Shown in pieces: positions 52,709 through 62,095 of a DNA stretch of 64,000 bases. The DNA is from Marinobacter similis (GTDB lineage: Bacteria; Pseudomonadota; Gammaproteobacteria; Pseudomonadales; Oleiphilaceae), in assembly GCF_000830985.1 (NCBI RefSeq), contig NZ_CP007151.1, positions 3,534,001 through 3,598,000 of the forward strand, in the 5' to 3' direction. The notes below the pieces were generated by a model. It worked only from the letters and a program-made list of their open reading frames with translations. It searched no databases and was not told where the DNA came from. The position numbers were made by a program, and so were the translations under genes. Position 1 is the first letter of the stretch; the number at the start of each line of letters is the position of its first letter.

Positions 52709-53425
52709 ATGGCCAGCAAAACCTCCCGCGAGATCATCCGTGACGGTCTCTGGACCAATAACCCAGCTCTGGTTCAGGTGCTGGGCCTGTGCCCCCTGCT
52801 GGCAGTCACTAGCACAGTCGTCAACGCCATTGGCCTGGGCCTGGCAACGCTGATGGTGCTGATGGGCTCGAACCTTGCTGTGTCACTGATCCGAAACTTC
52901 GTCGGCGAGTCAGTACGGCTGCCAGCCTTCGTGATGATCATCGCCTCCTTCGTGACCTGCGCGGAACTGCTGATGCAGGCCTTCACCTACGAGCTGTACC
53001 AGATTCTCGGTATCTTCATTCCGCTGATCGTCACCAATTGCGCGATTCTGGGCCGGGCCGATGCCTTTGCCTCGAAAACCAGTCCGGGACCGGCGCTGCT
53101 GGATGGCGTGATGATGGGACTGGGTTTCCTGGTTGTGCTGGTGCTGCTTGGCGGCATGCGCGAGCTGATTGGCCAGGGCACTCTGTTCGTAGACATGAAC
53201 CTGCTGCTGGGTCCGGCAGCCGCGGACTGGGTTATTCGCCCATTTGAGAGCTATCCGGATGTCCTGTTCATGGTGCTGCCACCCGGTGCCTTTGTTGGTC
53301 TTGGCCTGCTGATCGCACTCAAGAACGGCATAGACAACCATCTGGAAGCCCGCCGTAAGCTCGCCGAACCCACTCCGTCCGCCAGCGGCAGCAAGCGGGT
53401 TCGGGTAACCGGCAACGTCTCCTGA
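52709..53425 (+). CDS. rsxE: Electron transport complex subunit RsxE/RnfE
   Basis: Six-helix membrane subunit of 238 residues, paralogous to RsxA and packed against it with opposite topology. The shared motif appears as [21 protein letters not shown] and [17 protein letters not shown]. The C-terminal tail (about 210-238) is polar. With rsxABCDG it makes a complete six-subunit complex, followed by nth as in E. coli. Confidence 0.95.
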   Translation: MASKTSREIIRDGLWTNNPALVQVLGLCPLLAVTSTVVNAIGLGLATLMVLMGSNLAVSLIRNFVGESVRLPAFVMIIASFVTCAELLMQAFTYELYQILGIFIPLIVTNCAILGRADAFASKTSPGPALLDGVMMGLGFLVVLVLLGGMRELIGQGTLFVDMNLLLGPAAADWVIRPFESYPDVLFMVLPPGAFVGLGLLIALKNGIDNHLEARRKLAEPTPSASGSKRVRVTGNVS

Positions 53426-53453
53426 TTTGCAGGTAAGGTGAAACTCAGCTCCT

Positions 53454-54092
53454 ATGAATAAACAGAAACGAACCGAAATCTTTACCCGTTTGCGGGATGC
53501 AAATCCCAATCCCACCACGGAGCTAAACTACAGCAACCCTTTCGAGTTGCTGATTGCCGTGATCCTGTCGGCCCAGGCTACCGACGTTGGGGTGAACAAG
53601 GCCACCGACAGACTGTACCCGGTTGCCAATACCCCTGAGGCCATCTTGGCTTTGGGCGTGGATGGGCTGAAGGAATACATCAAGACCATCGGCCTGTTTA
53701 ACAGCAAGGCCGAAAACGTCATCAAGACCTGCCGCATTCTGATCGAGAAGCACGGCAGCCAGGTACCTGAGCGTCGTGAAGACCTCGAGGCCTTGCCCGG
53801 TGTCGGCCGCAAGACCGCGAACGTGGTGCTCAATACCGCATTCGGGCACATGGCCATGGCCGTGGACACCCACATCTTCCGGGTTTCGAACCGGACTGGC
53901 ATCGCCCCCGGCAAAAATGTGCTGGAGGTGGAGCAACGCCTGATGCGGCTGGTACCAAAGGAATTCCTGCTGGACGCCCACCACTGGCTGATCCTGCATG
54001 GGCGCTATACCTGCACTGCCCGAAAGCCCAAGTGCGGGGCCTGCAGCATTGAGGATCTGTGCGAGTTCAAGGACAAGCGCGAGTACCTGTAG
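53454..54092 (+). CDS. nth: Endonuclease III
   Basis: Bifunctional DNA glycosylase/AP lyase for oxidised pyrimidines. The 212 residues hold the helix-hairpin-helix LEALPGVGRKTANVVLN with the catalytic lysine in GRKTAN, the catalytic Asp in VDTHIFRVSNRTG, and the C-terminal 4Fe-4S loop CTARKPKCGACSIEDLC (C-x6-C-x2-C-x5-C). It follows rsxE by 28 bp and ends at a strong terminator. Confidence 0.97.
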   Translation: MNKQKRTEIFTRLRDANPNPTTELNYSNPFELLIAVILSAQATDVGVNKATDRLYPVANTPEAILALGVDGLKEYIKTIGLFNSKAENVIKTCRILIEKHGSQVPERREDLEALPGVGRKTANVVLNTAFGHMAMAVDTHIFRVSNRTGIAPGKNVLEVEQRLMRLVPKEFLLDAHHWLILHGRYTCTARKPKCGACSIEDLCEFKDKREYL

Positions 54093-54130
54093 CGGACCAG
54101 ATCAGGGCCAATTCTCCCCGCACCAGAACG

Positions 54131-54160
54131 AAAAAAGCCGGCACTCAGTGCCGGCTTTTT
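54131..54160. terminator. Intrinsic terminator after the rsx-nth operon
   Basis: AAAAAAGCCGGCAC, loop TCA, GTGCCGGCTTTTT. A-run before and T-run after, so it serves nth (plus) and the chalcone-isomerase-like gene (minus), which ends 18 bp away. Confidence 0.9.
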
Positions 54161-54177
54161 ACTACTTGCCGCAATGA

Positions 54178-54753
54178 TTACCGCTGGCCCAACATTTTCT
54201 CTTTCAGGTCCTGCTGAGCAGGCTTGTCAGACAGCCAGATGCCAAACAGGGCTTTCTTGAACGCCAGATCACCCAGAGTATCCTTGTGCTTTCCGTTCTT
54301 AAGCACCTTCACACCCTGACCAGGCAAGTACACCAGATCAAAGACGTCACCTTCCTTGATCTCTTCCTGGAACACGCCCATGAACTGATCGACGTCGTTC
54401 TGAATCGCCGCCATGTCGCCTTCGGTGGAGGCTTTGAAGCCTTCGAGGGTGGCTTCTGTCATCCGCTCACTGGTGATCATGCCGGAAATGATGTGCAGGG
54501 TGATGGCCTGGGGCTCGTCGGCATTGATGATGGCCTGACCATCATTAATGGTTTCAGGCACGTACAGACCGCCCACATAAAGATCCATAAACCACTTCGA
54601 ACGCGTACCCGCGCCGTTGAGCTTCAGCTCAGTATCCATCGCCGAGTAGGTGTCCGGTACATCCACACCTTCCACGGTCAGTGCTGAGGCCGGCGCCGAC
54701 AGTGCAGCGGCCATGACCAGAGACACAAAACCGGTTGAGAGAGCCTTCTTCAT
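54178..54753 (-). CDS. Chalcone-isomerase-like exported protein
   Basis: About 191 residues with a signal peptide (residues 1-~24, cleavage near APASA/LTVEG). The mature part has the chalcone isomerase-like fold signature found in many marine gammaproteobacteria: LKLNGAGTRSKWFMDLYVGGLYVP, ITSERMTEATLEGFKAS, and DLVYLPGQGVKVLKNGK. Bacterial members are not known to act on flavonoids; the role is unknown, perhaps lipid binding. AAAGGAAAGGACT lies upstream of the ATG at 54753. Confidence 0.85.
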   Translation of the reverse strand: MKKALSTGFVSLVMAAALSAPASALTVEGVDVPDTYSAMDTELKLNGAGTRSKWFMDLYVGGLYVPETINDGQAIINADEPQAITLHIISGMITSERMTEATLEGFKASTEGDMAAIQNDVDQFMGVFQEEIKEGDVFDLVYLPGQGVKVLKNGKHKDTLGDLAFKKALFGIWLSDKPAQQDLKEKMLGQR

Positions 54754-54900
54754 AGTCCTTTCCTTTTGATCGTTATTATTGATTCGTTTCATTCGTCCAC
54801 CGGGTTTCGACACCCTTATCCCCGCCCGGTCCGCGCATTCTAGCAACGACAGAGGCGGTCTTGCGGAACCTGGTTCTCATTTGCGGCGATACTGAAACGT

Positions 54901-54930
54901 AAAAACCGGCAGGGTTACCCGAGCCGGTTT
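54901..54930 (-). terminator. Intrinsic terminator after rpoS
   Basis: On the minus strand AAACCGGCTCGGG, short loop, CCCTGCCGGTTTTTA: stem AAACCGGC/GCCGGTTT with T-run, 24 bp after the rpoS stop. Confidence 0.8.
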
Positions 54931-54953
54931 AGAGCAGAACGATCAGAGAGAGG

Positions 54954-55949
54954 TTACTTGAACAGCAGGTTTCCGGACAGGCCTTCCTTTTCCAGAATTT
55001 CACGCAGGCGACGTAGCGCCTCTACCTGGATCTGCCGGACCCGCTCCCGGGTCAGTCCGATTTCCTGCCCAACTTCTTCCAGCGTGCTCACCGGGTAGCC
55101 CCGCAGGCCAAACCGACGCGACAGGACTTCCTGCTGCTTATCACTGAGCAGATCGATCCACTTCTCGAGGCAGGAACACATGTTGTTGTCCTGCAGCAGA
55201 TCGGCCGGGTCCGAGGCACCTTCGTCGGCAACCGTGTCGAGCAGAGATTTTTCCCCGCCGGTACCAATCGGTGTATCCATGGACGCCACGCGCTCATTGA
55301 GTCCGAGCATGCGTTTGACGTCGGCGACCGGCTTATCCACCAAGCGCGCGATTTCCTCGGCCGACGGCTCATGATCCAGCTTCTGGGTCAGCTCTCGCGC
55401 GGCGCGCAGGTACAGGTTCAGCTCTTTGACCACGTGAATCGGCAGGCGAATGGTGCGGGTCTGGTTCATGATGGCCCGCTCAATGGTCTGTCGGATCCAC
55501 CAGGTGGCGTAGGTAGAGAAGCGGAACCCGCGCTCCGGATCGAACTTCTCCACGGCCCGGATCAGCCCGAGGTTGCCCTCTTCAATCAGATCCAGCAGGG
55601 TCAGGCCACGGTTAACGTAGCGCCGTGCAATCTTGACCACCAGGCGCAGATTGCTTTCAATCATGCGCTTGCGGCCGGATTCCTCGCCCTTGCGTGCCAG
55701 CCGGGCGAAATACACTTCTTCTTCCGGTGTCAGTAGGGGGGAAAAGCCAATTTCATTGAGATAAAGCTGAGTGGCGTCCAGCTGTTTCTGGCTGGTGAAA
55801 TAACGCCCCTGGGTAGGAATTTCTCCGCTATCGGCTCGGTCACTACCGGCCGTCGTTTTCTCCACCTTCTCTTCTGCAAGCAATTGATCTTCGGACTCAT
55901 CCTCGTCCACCACACGATCAACAATCATATCTTCCTGGTCTGCTGACAT
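54954..55949 (-). CDS. rpoS: RNA polymerase sigma factor RpoS
   Basis: Stationary-phase and general-stress sigma factor. The 331 residues show an acidic N-terminus, region 1.2 ([26 protein letters not shown]), region 2 with the -10 recognition helix ([18 protein letters not shown]), region 3 and region 4 ([29 protein letters not shown]). The ATG at 55949 begins MSADQEDM; the longer upstream start would leave no ribosome site. It lies about 200 bp after nlpD; in related bacteria the main rpoS promoter is inside nlpD. No rsmZ-like RNA was seen downstream. Confidence 0.97.
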   Translation of the reverse strand: MSADQEDMIVDRVVDEDESEDQLLAEEKVEKTTAGSDRADSGEIPTQGRYFTSQKQLDATQLYLNEIGFSPLLTPEEEVYFARLARKGEESGRKRMIESNLRLVVKIARRYVNRGLTLLDLIEEGNLGLIRAVEKFDPERGFRFSTYATWWIRQTIERAIMNQTRTIRLPIHVVKELNLYLRAARELTQKLDHEPSAEEIARLVDKPVADVKRMLGLNERVASMDTPIGTGGEKSLLDTVADEGASDPADLLQDNNMCSCLEKWIDLLSDKQQEVLSRRFGLRGYPVSTLEEVGQEIGLTRERVRQIQVEALRRLREILEKEGLSGNLLFK

Positions 55950-56150
55950 TTTTCTTGCCCCGCCTCTCAATCATCCTGGATGTTCGTTCGGTCTTTCTTG
56001 TTATTGCGAACGTTCTTGGTACTGCTTCTTTTCTTCTTCAGGACATCTGCTGGTTGGCCGGTCACAACGGTGACCGTTTTTATTGTTTTCTAGTGGTCTG
56101 TCTGTCAGTGCCGGTGGATCAGGAGCGACAGCATCCGGGCCGTCTGCTCA

Positions 56151-57035
56151 TTAACGTCTTGGCAGATAGTGGGAAGGATCAACCGGATTGCCATTCTTGC
56201 GGATTTCAAAATGCAACATGGGTCGTTCGGTGCCACTGCTACCAAGCTCTGCGATCACTTGACCGGCTTTAACGTCCTCCCCTTCCTGCACCAGAATCTT
56301 GCGATTGTGTGCGTAAGCGCTCAGATAGTTCTCATTATGATTCACGATAATCAGGTTACCGTAACCAAGCAACCCGTTGCCGGCGTAGACAACATTTCCA
56401 TGCGCTGCTGCCCTTACAGCATCTCCGGCTTTTCCGGCAATATCAATACCTTTGTTGACTTTTCCGGATGCTGAATATCCAGCAATTACAGTGCCAACGT
56501 GAGGCCAACGCCAGTCTACCCGGGCCACAGTCTGGCTCTGTGACTTCAATGGAGCCCCTTTCTTGGGTGTCCGGGTTACCCTCGGCTTTGTTGCTGGACG
56601 AGTTGATGTTGAGGCTCGGGGTTTGCGCGATGAGGCCTTTGGTTTACTGGCCGCAACCTCAGTCTGACTGCTGGATGTTACCGTTCCGCGTACGTCGAGC
56701 CGCAGCACCTGCCCTGCTTTCAGGTTCCAGGGCGGTGCCAATCCGTTGGCATCACCAAGTTCGCGATAGTCACGGCCATAGCGCCAGGCAATGCCATAAA
56801 GCGTCTCACCCGGTTGCACCACATGACGACCCCAGTACACCGGAGGATTATAGATGTCGTCACGGTAGAGTGCGGAGGTATTACAGCCGGAGAGGAGCGC
56901 CACAAACAGGAGGATGGCCGCCGACACTGATCGCTTGCTGAGACGTTTTGGCGCACAACGGGAGGCCTGGGCACCGGAAGGGAACCGCGGGGAAGCCGGC
57001 CAGGCGGCATTGATTAACCCACGAAAAAATCTCAC
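56151..57035 (-). CDS. nlpD: NlpD-type lipoprotein, LysM and degenerate M23 domain
   Basis: Outer-membrane lipoprotein that activates the amidase AmiC for cell separation. Of 294 residues, the N-terminus holds a signal peptide with lipobox LLSGC (Cys51; the signal is unusually long, so a later start is possible). A LysM domain follows (HVVQPGETLYGIAWRYG, ~71-115), then a Ser/Lys/Thr/Pro-rich linker (~125-165), then the LytM domain (TVIAGYSASGKVNKGIDIAGKAGD ... MLHFEIRKNGNPVDP). The first zinc-binding His normally before the G-x-D is replaced (VNKGIDIA), as in non-catalytic activators. It lies upstream of rpoS. Confidence 0.92.
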   Translation of the reverse strand: MRFFRGLINAAWPASPRFPSGAQASRCAPKRLSKRSVSAAILLFVALLSGCNTSALYRDDIYNPPVYWGRHVVQPGETLYGIAWRYGRDYRELGDANGLAPPWNLKAGQVLRLDVRGTVTSSSQTEVAASKPKASSRKPRASTSTRPATKPRVTRTPKKGAPLKSQSQTVARVDWRWPHVGTVIAGYSASGKVNKGIDIAGKAGDAVRAAAHGNVVYAGNGLLGYGNLIIVNHNENYLSAYAHNRKILVQEGEDVKAGQVIAELGSSGTERPMLHFEIRKNGNPVDPSHYLPRR

Positions 57036-57243
57036 AAGAATAAAAACGACCCAGTTATAAATAATCCGTATAACGCATACGGCGTGCCAAACAACTTTCT
57101 AAAGTTTTATGAGTAACTTGCTAATATATTGCACAATTCAATCTGGAATCCAAGTTACTGACTGACCACATCTGTTACCGGGAGGAACAGTCAAAATGTG
57201 CATTAGGTAACACTTTGGAAATTTTTCCACAGTGAACCGCACA

Positions 57244-58212
57244 CTAACCGTTACGTTGATGGCGCCCACCGCCCCACTCGACGGCCAGCACCAACAAAAA
57301 GCCCGCCAGGGCCACCAGCAACGCGAAAGCCACCTGCGGATCCTGTCCGGTTATATCCGCGAAGGTGAACGGACTGACACTCGCTTCGTTCAGCGGCACC
57401 TGTTCACCGGCACTGTTGGACCGCCAGCTAAGGGTCTGTTTCCAGGGCCACACTTTGTTCAACGCCCCAATCATGAAGCCTGTAAGCACGGCCAGCACCA
57501 CATCGTGAAAATGATGAAACGCCCAGGTAATCACCCGTGCAATGGACAGCAGGCCCAAAACACACCCGACCAGAAACAACGCCAGCAGTGTGATATCGGC
57601 GGACTGAATGGCATCCAGCACCGGTGCGTACATACCAATAATGACCAGGATGAAACTGCCGGAAATGCCCGGCAAAATCATTGCGCAGATGGCCAGAGCA
57701 CCGGCCAGAAAGAAAGTCAGGGACGACGGCGCCGGCTGCACCGCGGATAAGGTGGTTATCCACCACGCCAGCACGATGCCAGCAACCAGGGGCACGCACA
57801 GGAAAGCCTTGTATTGCCGGACCTGACGACCCACGTGCCAGACCGAGGCAACAATCAGCCCGAAAAAGAAACTCCAGATCAAAATGGGGTACGTGACCAG
57901 AACGTAACTGATCAGGGATGCCAGCGTGAGGATACTGGTCATCACCCCGGCCAGCAGACACACCAGGAAGGTGCCATCACAGGCGTGCCAGAATGCCTGT
58001 AGCCGGGCCCGAAACAAATCGCGCACGACCGCACCGGGCACCGCGTTGATGGCCTCAAGCAGGCGAAAATAAATACCCGTAATAAAGGCAATGGTGCCGC
58101 CGGATACACCGGGCACTATGTCCGCAGCACCCATGGCCATACCCCGGACAAATACCGCGGCCGGATGGTGTCGGCGCTCTCCTTCGGAACTGGCTTGATC
58201 GGTGTTGGTCAC
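57244..58212 (-). CDS. DUF368 family membrane protein (PopT-type undecaprenyl phosphate translocase)
   Basis: The 322-residue protein has about eight to ten membrane helices and the two inverted-repeat signature loops of DUF368, GAADIVPGVSGGTIAFITGIY (~28-48) and ILPGISGSFILVIIGMY (~189-205). Members have been shown to recycle undecaprenyl phosphate across the inner membrane, in parallel with DedA/UptA proteins (family knowledge). The GTG start at 58212 overlaps the pcm stop (GTGA). Being co-translated with surE-pcm upstream of nlpD ties it to envelope biogenesis by position. Confidence 0.85.
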   Translation of the reverse strand: MTNTDQASSEGERRHHPAAVFVRGMAMGAADIVPGVSGGTIAFITGIYFRLLEAINAVPGAVVRDLFRARLQAFWHACDGTFLVCLLAGVMTSILTLASLISYVLVTYPILIWSFFFGLIVASVWHVGRQVRQYKAFLCVPLVAGIVLAWWITTLSAVQPAPSSLTFFLAGALAICAMILPGISGSFILVIIGMYAPVLDAIQSADITLLALFLVGCVLGLLSIARVITWAFHHFHDVVLAVLTGFMIGALNKVWPWKQTLSWRSNSAGEQVPLNEASVSPFTFADITGQDPQVAFALLVALAGFLLVLAVEWGGGRHQRNG

Positions 58213-58865
58213 CGGACCACCCCGCCGAGCAGCGGTACAAAATGCACAGGCTCCAGTTCCTTGTGGTCAAACCGGTCGCCCCGACGGGTCACTTCCACCA
58301 GAATCTGGTTTTCCTCGCCCACGGGGGCGATCAACACGCCGCCGTCCCGCAACTGCATTAACAGCTCCCGGGGTATCTCGACCGGGGCCGCAGTGACAAT
58401 GATGCCATCGAACGGACCACGATCTGGCCACCCCATGCCGCCGTCCGCGTGCTTCAGGAGCACGTTACGGGCATGAAGCTGGCGCAACCGGTCGCGGGCC
58501 CGATCCTGCAAAGGCTTGATTCGCTCAACACTGTAGATTTCATCAAACAGCCGAGCGAGCACAGCGGTCTGGTAGCCGGAACCGGTGCCCAGCTCAAGTA
58601 CCCGCTCAGGCTCGTGCGCCAGCATCAGCTCAGTCATACGGGCCACAATGTAGGGTTGAGAGAGGGTCTGACCATAGCCGATGGGCAGGGAGGTATCCTC
58701 ATAGGCGCGGTGAGAAAGCGCCTCATCCAGGAAAATATGGCGGGGAACTTCGCCGAGGACATCCAGCACTCGATCCGACTCAATCCCGGCCTCGCGAAGG
58801 CGCTGCACGAGGCGCATTCGGGTGCGGCGGGACGTCATACCGATGCCCTGAAGCTGTGCGGTCAT
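58209..58865 (-). CDS. pcm: Protein-L-isoaspartate O-methyltransferase
   Basis: Repairs isoaspartyl residues in aged proteins using S-adenosylmethionine. The 218 residues have the family lead-in RHIFLDEALSHRAYEDTSLPIGYGQTLSQP, the SAM motif VLELGTGSGYQTAVLA and the ILVEVTRRGD end region. The ATG at 58865 overlaps the surE stop (ATGA). The surE-pcm-nlpD-rpoS group is the well-known stationary-phase survival cluster, here with a DUF368 gene inserted between pcm and nlpD. Confidence 0.96.
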   Translation of the reverse strand: MTAQLQGIGMTSRRTRMRLVQRLREAGIESDRVLDVLGEVPRHIFLDEALSHRAYEDTSLPIGYGQTLSQPYIVARMTELMLAHEPERVLELGTGSGYQTAVLARLFDEIYSVERIKPLQDRARDRLRQLHARNVLLKHADGGMGWPDRGPFDGIIVTAAPVEIPRELLMQLRDGGVLIAPVGEENQILVEVTRRGDRFDHKELEPVHFVPLLGGVVR

Positions 58866-59632
58866 ACTTCGGCCTCCCCGGAATCCCCCAGACCTTCGAC
58901 CCACTCTCGCAGCGAAGCCATGGCATCATGACGGGTCATGTCGATGTGAACGGGAGTGATGGAGACATAGCCTTCGCGAACGGCCTGAAAATCGGTTCCG
59001 GGACCGGCATCGCCACCTGCGCCGGCGGCACCAATCCAGTAGCGCTCCTTGCCCCGTGGGCAGGTCATGGGAACTGCACCTTCGGCCCGCTCACGGTGCC
59101 CCAGTCGGGTCACCCGGAAACCGTTCAACTCGTTCCAGGGCAGGTCAGGTACGTTAACATTCAGAATCGAGCGAGGCCCAAGGGCCAAAGGTCGGGCGCT
59201 CTCGAGCAAGTGACGAACTACCCGCGCTGCCGTTTCATAGTGGAAGTGCCCGTTGTTGACCAGGGAGACGGCAATTGCCGGGAGACCCAGATGGCGCCCC
59301 TCCGTGGCCGCAGCAACGGTGCCGGAATAGATAATGTCGTCACCGAGGTTGGCGTGAGTATTGATTCCCGAGACAACCCGATCGAATGGCTGATCAAACA
59401 ATCCGTTGACTGCCAGATGCACGCAGTCGGTGGGGGTACCATCCACGGAACGAAAACCATTGGGATGCTGTTCAACCGTTAACGGCCGGTTCAGGGTCAG
59501 GGAATTACTGGCCCCACTATGGTCCCTATCCGGAGCCACGACTTCCAGATCACCGAGGCCTTTCAAACCCTCGAAAAGGGCAACCAATCCTGGTGAGTGA
59601 ACGCCGTCATCGTTGGACAACAGAATACGCAC
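58862..59632 (-). CDS. surE: 5'/3'-nucleotidase SurE
   Basis: Metal-dependent nucleotidase that dephosphorylates nucleoside monophosphates; linked to stationary-phase survival. The 256 residues start MRILLSNDDGVHSPGL (metal-binding Asp8, Asp9), followed by APDRDHSGASNSLTL (metal Ser/Asn), GTPTDCVHLAVNG and VSGINTHANLGDDIIYSGTVAAA. It lies 11 bp after truD and overlaps pcm. Confidence 0.96.
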   Translation of the reverse strand: MRILLSNDDGVHSPGLVALFEGLKGLGDLEVVAPDRDHSGASNSLTLNRPLTVEQHPNGFRSVDGTPTDCVHLAVNGLFDQPFDRVVSGINTHANLGDDIIYSGTVAAATEGRHLGLPAIAVSLVNNGHFHYETAARVVRHLLESARPLALGPRSILNVNVPDLPWNELNGFRVTRLGHRERAEGAVPMTCPRGKERYWIGAAGAGGDAGPGTDFQAVREGYVSITPVHIDMTRHDAMASLREWVEGLGDSGEAEV

Positions 59633-59643
59633 TGTGTTCTCCG

Positions 59644-60744
59644 CTAGCCTTGTTGTTTGTTATGGCGGCCGAGGCTCATATCCTCAAGCTCGAATACATC
59701 ATTCAGCAGGGTGGTGGCGTACTGGCCGGGTGCCAGTGAGAACTCAAGCCGGAGACTGCCGTCATCCTGCCAGTGCCACACCAGCTCACCGGGCAAAACT
59801 GCCAGGGCACGCCGCTCAGGTTTCATGCGGGTGGTTGAGAATACCCGGACAAGATCCGGCGCCTGCTCGACCACCTGGCGCTCCAACTCGCCCTGCACCC
59901 CTTCGGCAACAGTTCCGCCATCACCCCACAGCGGTCCTGTTGGTACCGAGTCAGCCTCAGAAAAACCAGGCTCACCGTCCATTGCCGTGAGCCAGCTCCC
60001 CTCAGATACCCGGTGGGCAAGCACCTCATTGAACAGCCACGAACGTGCCGCCGAAAAGTACAATACGTTTTTCGAGGCCTCTCTGCCAGCGCGGTTTTTG
60101 CCTTTGCGACCGCGTCCACCAGAACGGGACCGGCTGTCCATGGCGGACGGATCCATGGCCGCGGCCTGGTCCAGATTACCACCACCATGACCAAAGCGCT
60201 GGGGACCAAAATAATTTGGTGCCCCCTGCTCCTTCAGCCGGGCGAGGGCCTCATCAATATCGGCGTGTGTTCCCACCACGTCCCGCAGTACGATGACAAA
60301 GTGGTTGCCCTGATGATCACCGCGACGCAGCTTTCGGCTGGAGCGAAATGCCGACAGCACCTGCCAGCGCTCGGCCACGCTTGCAATAAACTCGGAATCT
60401 TCTGATGCCTTGCCCGGGCGATAGAGGCTGAACCACTGGCTGGTGACAGCGTGACGGTCCTTCAGGCCACAAAAGCCAACATCAAACGACCGACAGCCGG
60501 CAAGCGAGGCCAGTTCCCGCGCAACGAACTCAGTGTTGTCGCCGGTTTTGCGAAGCCGCAGATACAGATGCTCACCGTCCCCGGCGATGTCTTCGGGCGA
60601 CGCCTCTGCGGGCACTCCCTGCAGATCCTCATCCACCTGGAAGTCTTCAGGGCAGGATTTCAACTGACCCCGGGCGATTCGGCCACCGGCCGAAGTCGGC
60701 CAGTCCAGACGCCAGCGACTCGTGGATTCGTGGTTGTTATTCAC
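59644..60744 (-). CDS. truD: tRNA pseudouridine(13) synthase
   Basis: Makes pseudouridine 13 in tRNA-Glu. The 366 residues carry [12 protein letters not shown], the [21 protein letters not shown] segment, the catalytic Asp in [29 protein letters not shown], and [15 protein letters not shown]. An unusual basic, Gly/Arg/Lys-rich insert (about residues 200-222) sits after the QRFGHGG motif, where family members vary. The GTG at 60744 overlaps the ispF stop (GTGA), which decides the start. Confidence 0.94.
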   Translation of the reverse strand: MNNNHESTSRWRLDWPTSAGGRIARGQLKSCPEDFQVDEDLQGVPAEASPEDIAGDGEHLYLRLRKTGDNTEFVARELASLAGCRSFDVGFCGLKDRHAVTSQWFSLYRPGKASEDSEFIASVAERWQVLSAFRSSRKLRRGDHQGNHFVIVLRDVVGTHADIDEALARLKEQGAPNYFGPQRFGHGGGNLDQAAAMDPSAMDSRSRSGGRGRKGKNRAGREASKNVLYFSAARSWLFNEVLAHRVSEGSWLTAMDGEPGFSEADSVPTGPLWGDGGTVAEGVQGELERQVVEQAPDLVRVFSTTRMKPERRALAVLPGELVWHWQDDGSLRLEFSLAPGQYATTLLNDVFELEDMSLGRHNKQQG

Positions 60745-61220
60745 GAGGACACCGGCTCCAGCAGACACACGGCCTGGCAAGCAATACCCTCACCGCGGCC
60801 AGTGAAGCCCAGGTTTTCGGTGGTGGTGGCCTTCACACTGACACGACTCGCCGGAATACCGAGATCCTCGGCGATGTTCAGACGCATGGCCTCGATGTGC
60901 GGTGCCATCTTTGGCGCTTGGGCAATGATAGTGCTGTCGATATTGATCACACCATAACCCTCTTCCCGCACCCTCTGCATGACCCGGCGCAACAGATCGC
61001 GACTGTCCGCGCCGGCCCATTCGTCGCTGGTGTCCGGAAACAGGTGCCCAATATCCCCCAGAGCGACCGCACCCAGCATGGCATCAGCCAGCGCGTGCAG
61101 CAGCACATCGCCATCCGAGTGCGCTTTCAGGCCCTGGCTGTGGGGAATGGACACCCCGCCAAGAATCACCGAGTCGCCTGGACCAAAGGCGTGGACGTCA
61201 AAGCCCTGACCAATACGCAT
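60741..61220 (-). CDS. ispF: 2-C-methyl-D-erythritol 2,4-cyclodiphosphate synthase
   Basis: Fifth step of the MEP isoprenoid pathway. The 159 residues start [16 protein letters not shown] (zinc ligands Asp8, His10), then [22 protein letters not shown] with the zinc His, and [17 protein letters not shown]; the C-terminus [21 protein letters not shown] binds CDP. It lies 25 bp after ispD and overlaps truD. Confidence 0.97.
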   Translation of the reverse strand: MRIGQGFDVHAFGPGDSVILGGVSIPHSQGLKAHSDGDVLLHALADAMLGAVALGDIGHLFPDTSDEWAGADSRDLLRRVMQRVREEGYGVINIDSTIIAQAPKMAPHIEAMRLNIAEDLGIPASRVSVKATTTENLGFTGRGEGIACQAVCLLEPVSS

Positions 61221-61245
61221 AACCTACTCCGGGAAACGGGAAAAT

Positions 61246-61945
61246 TCAGAAACGGCTGAGAATAAAGCCGGCAAGATCCAGATCCGCAGGAACCGTGACC
61301 TTGATGTTGTCAGGCCGGCCTTCAACCAGTACCGGCATGTTACCGGAAAACTCCATGGCAGAGGACTCATCCGTGATCGGTAATCCAGCTCCAGGGCTTT
61401 TTCAAGCGCAGCCACCAGCGCGGAATAGCGAAACATCTGCGGCGTAAGAGCCCGCCAAAGCGGACGCCGGTCCACGGTCTCCTGCACTTCCGGATTCTCA
61501 CCCGCGCCCGCCTTCTTCAGCGTGTCCGCAACCGGCGCCGCCAACAGTCCGCCAACCGGGTGGTCGGACAGGGTGTCTATCAGCCTGCTCAAATCATCTT
61601 CATGAACGCAGGGGCGCGCCGCATCGTGCACCAGGACCAGTCATCGTCTCCAGCCTGGCCAGCCAATGCACGCAACGCCGCCAACACCGAATCCGCGCGC
61701 TCGGTGCCGCCGGTGCAGGTCTGAATGCGTTCATCCTGACTGGACTCGGTAGTCGGCCACCAGTGGTCGGACGGATTCAAGGGCACCATGCAACCGGAAA
61801 ACTGGGCGACATTCAGCACCCGCGAGAGGGTGATATCGAGAATAAAACGGGAATCAATACGAAGGTACTGCTTGGGGCATTCAGCCTGCATTCGCTGGCC
61901 AATCCCAGCAGCAGGAACAATAAGCCAGAGGTTGGATTCAGTCAT
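61246..61945 (-). CDS. ispD: 2-C-methyl-D-erythritol 4-phosphate cytidylyltransferase, two frame breaks
   Basis: Third step of the MEP pathway. Restored length is about 233 residues. The start [23 protein letters not shown] is the nucleotide-binding loop; [15 protein letters not shown] and, after the break, [19 protein letters not shown] follow. Breaks lie near 61637 (minus strand GACTGGTCCTGG, expected TGGGTC) and near 61385 (GAGCTGGATTACC, expected CTGGGATTA). Restoring both gives the C-terminal [20 protein letters not shown] and a stop at 61246-61248. The ATG at 61945 begins [15 protein letters not shown] twin-hairpin repeat separates it from ftsB. Confidence 0.92.
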
Positions 61946-61968
61946 GGATCGCCCGAAGAAGGTCGGAA

Positions 61969-62076
61969 GATCGGCGAGGCTGCCTTTTCCGGGAATGTCT
62001 GTGGCCATGGATGGCCACAGTCAAGCGCACATGGATGTGCTCGTAGCGATTCCCGGGAAAGGCAGCCTCGTCGATC
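61969..62076 (+). repeat. Twin-hairpin repeat, copy 2
   Basis: Outer arms 61969-61996 and 62049-62076 pair over 28 positions, 26 Watson-Crick and two G-U wobbles. Inside are hairpin A CTGTGGCCA-TGGA-TGGCCACAG (61999-62020) and hairpin B GCACA-TGGA-TGTGC (62027-62040). GGA triplets start 24 nt apart as in copies 1 and 3. Relative to copy 1, hairpin B has a compensated T-A to C-G change in the stem. Here the GGA strand is the plus strand, opposite to ftsB and ispD, so the operon transcript would carry the complement. Confidence 0.78.
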
Positions 62077-62095
62077 TACACTCCGAAGAAGGAGC

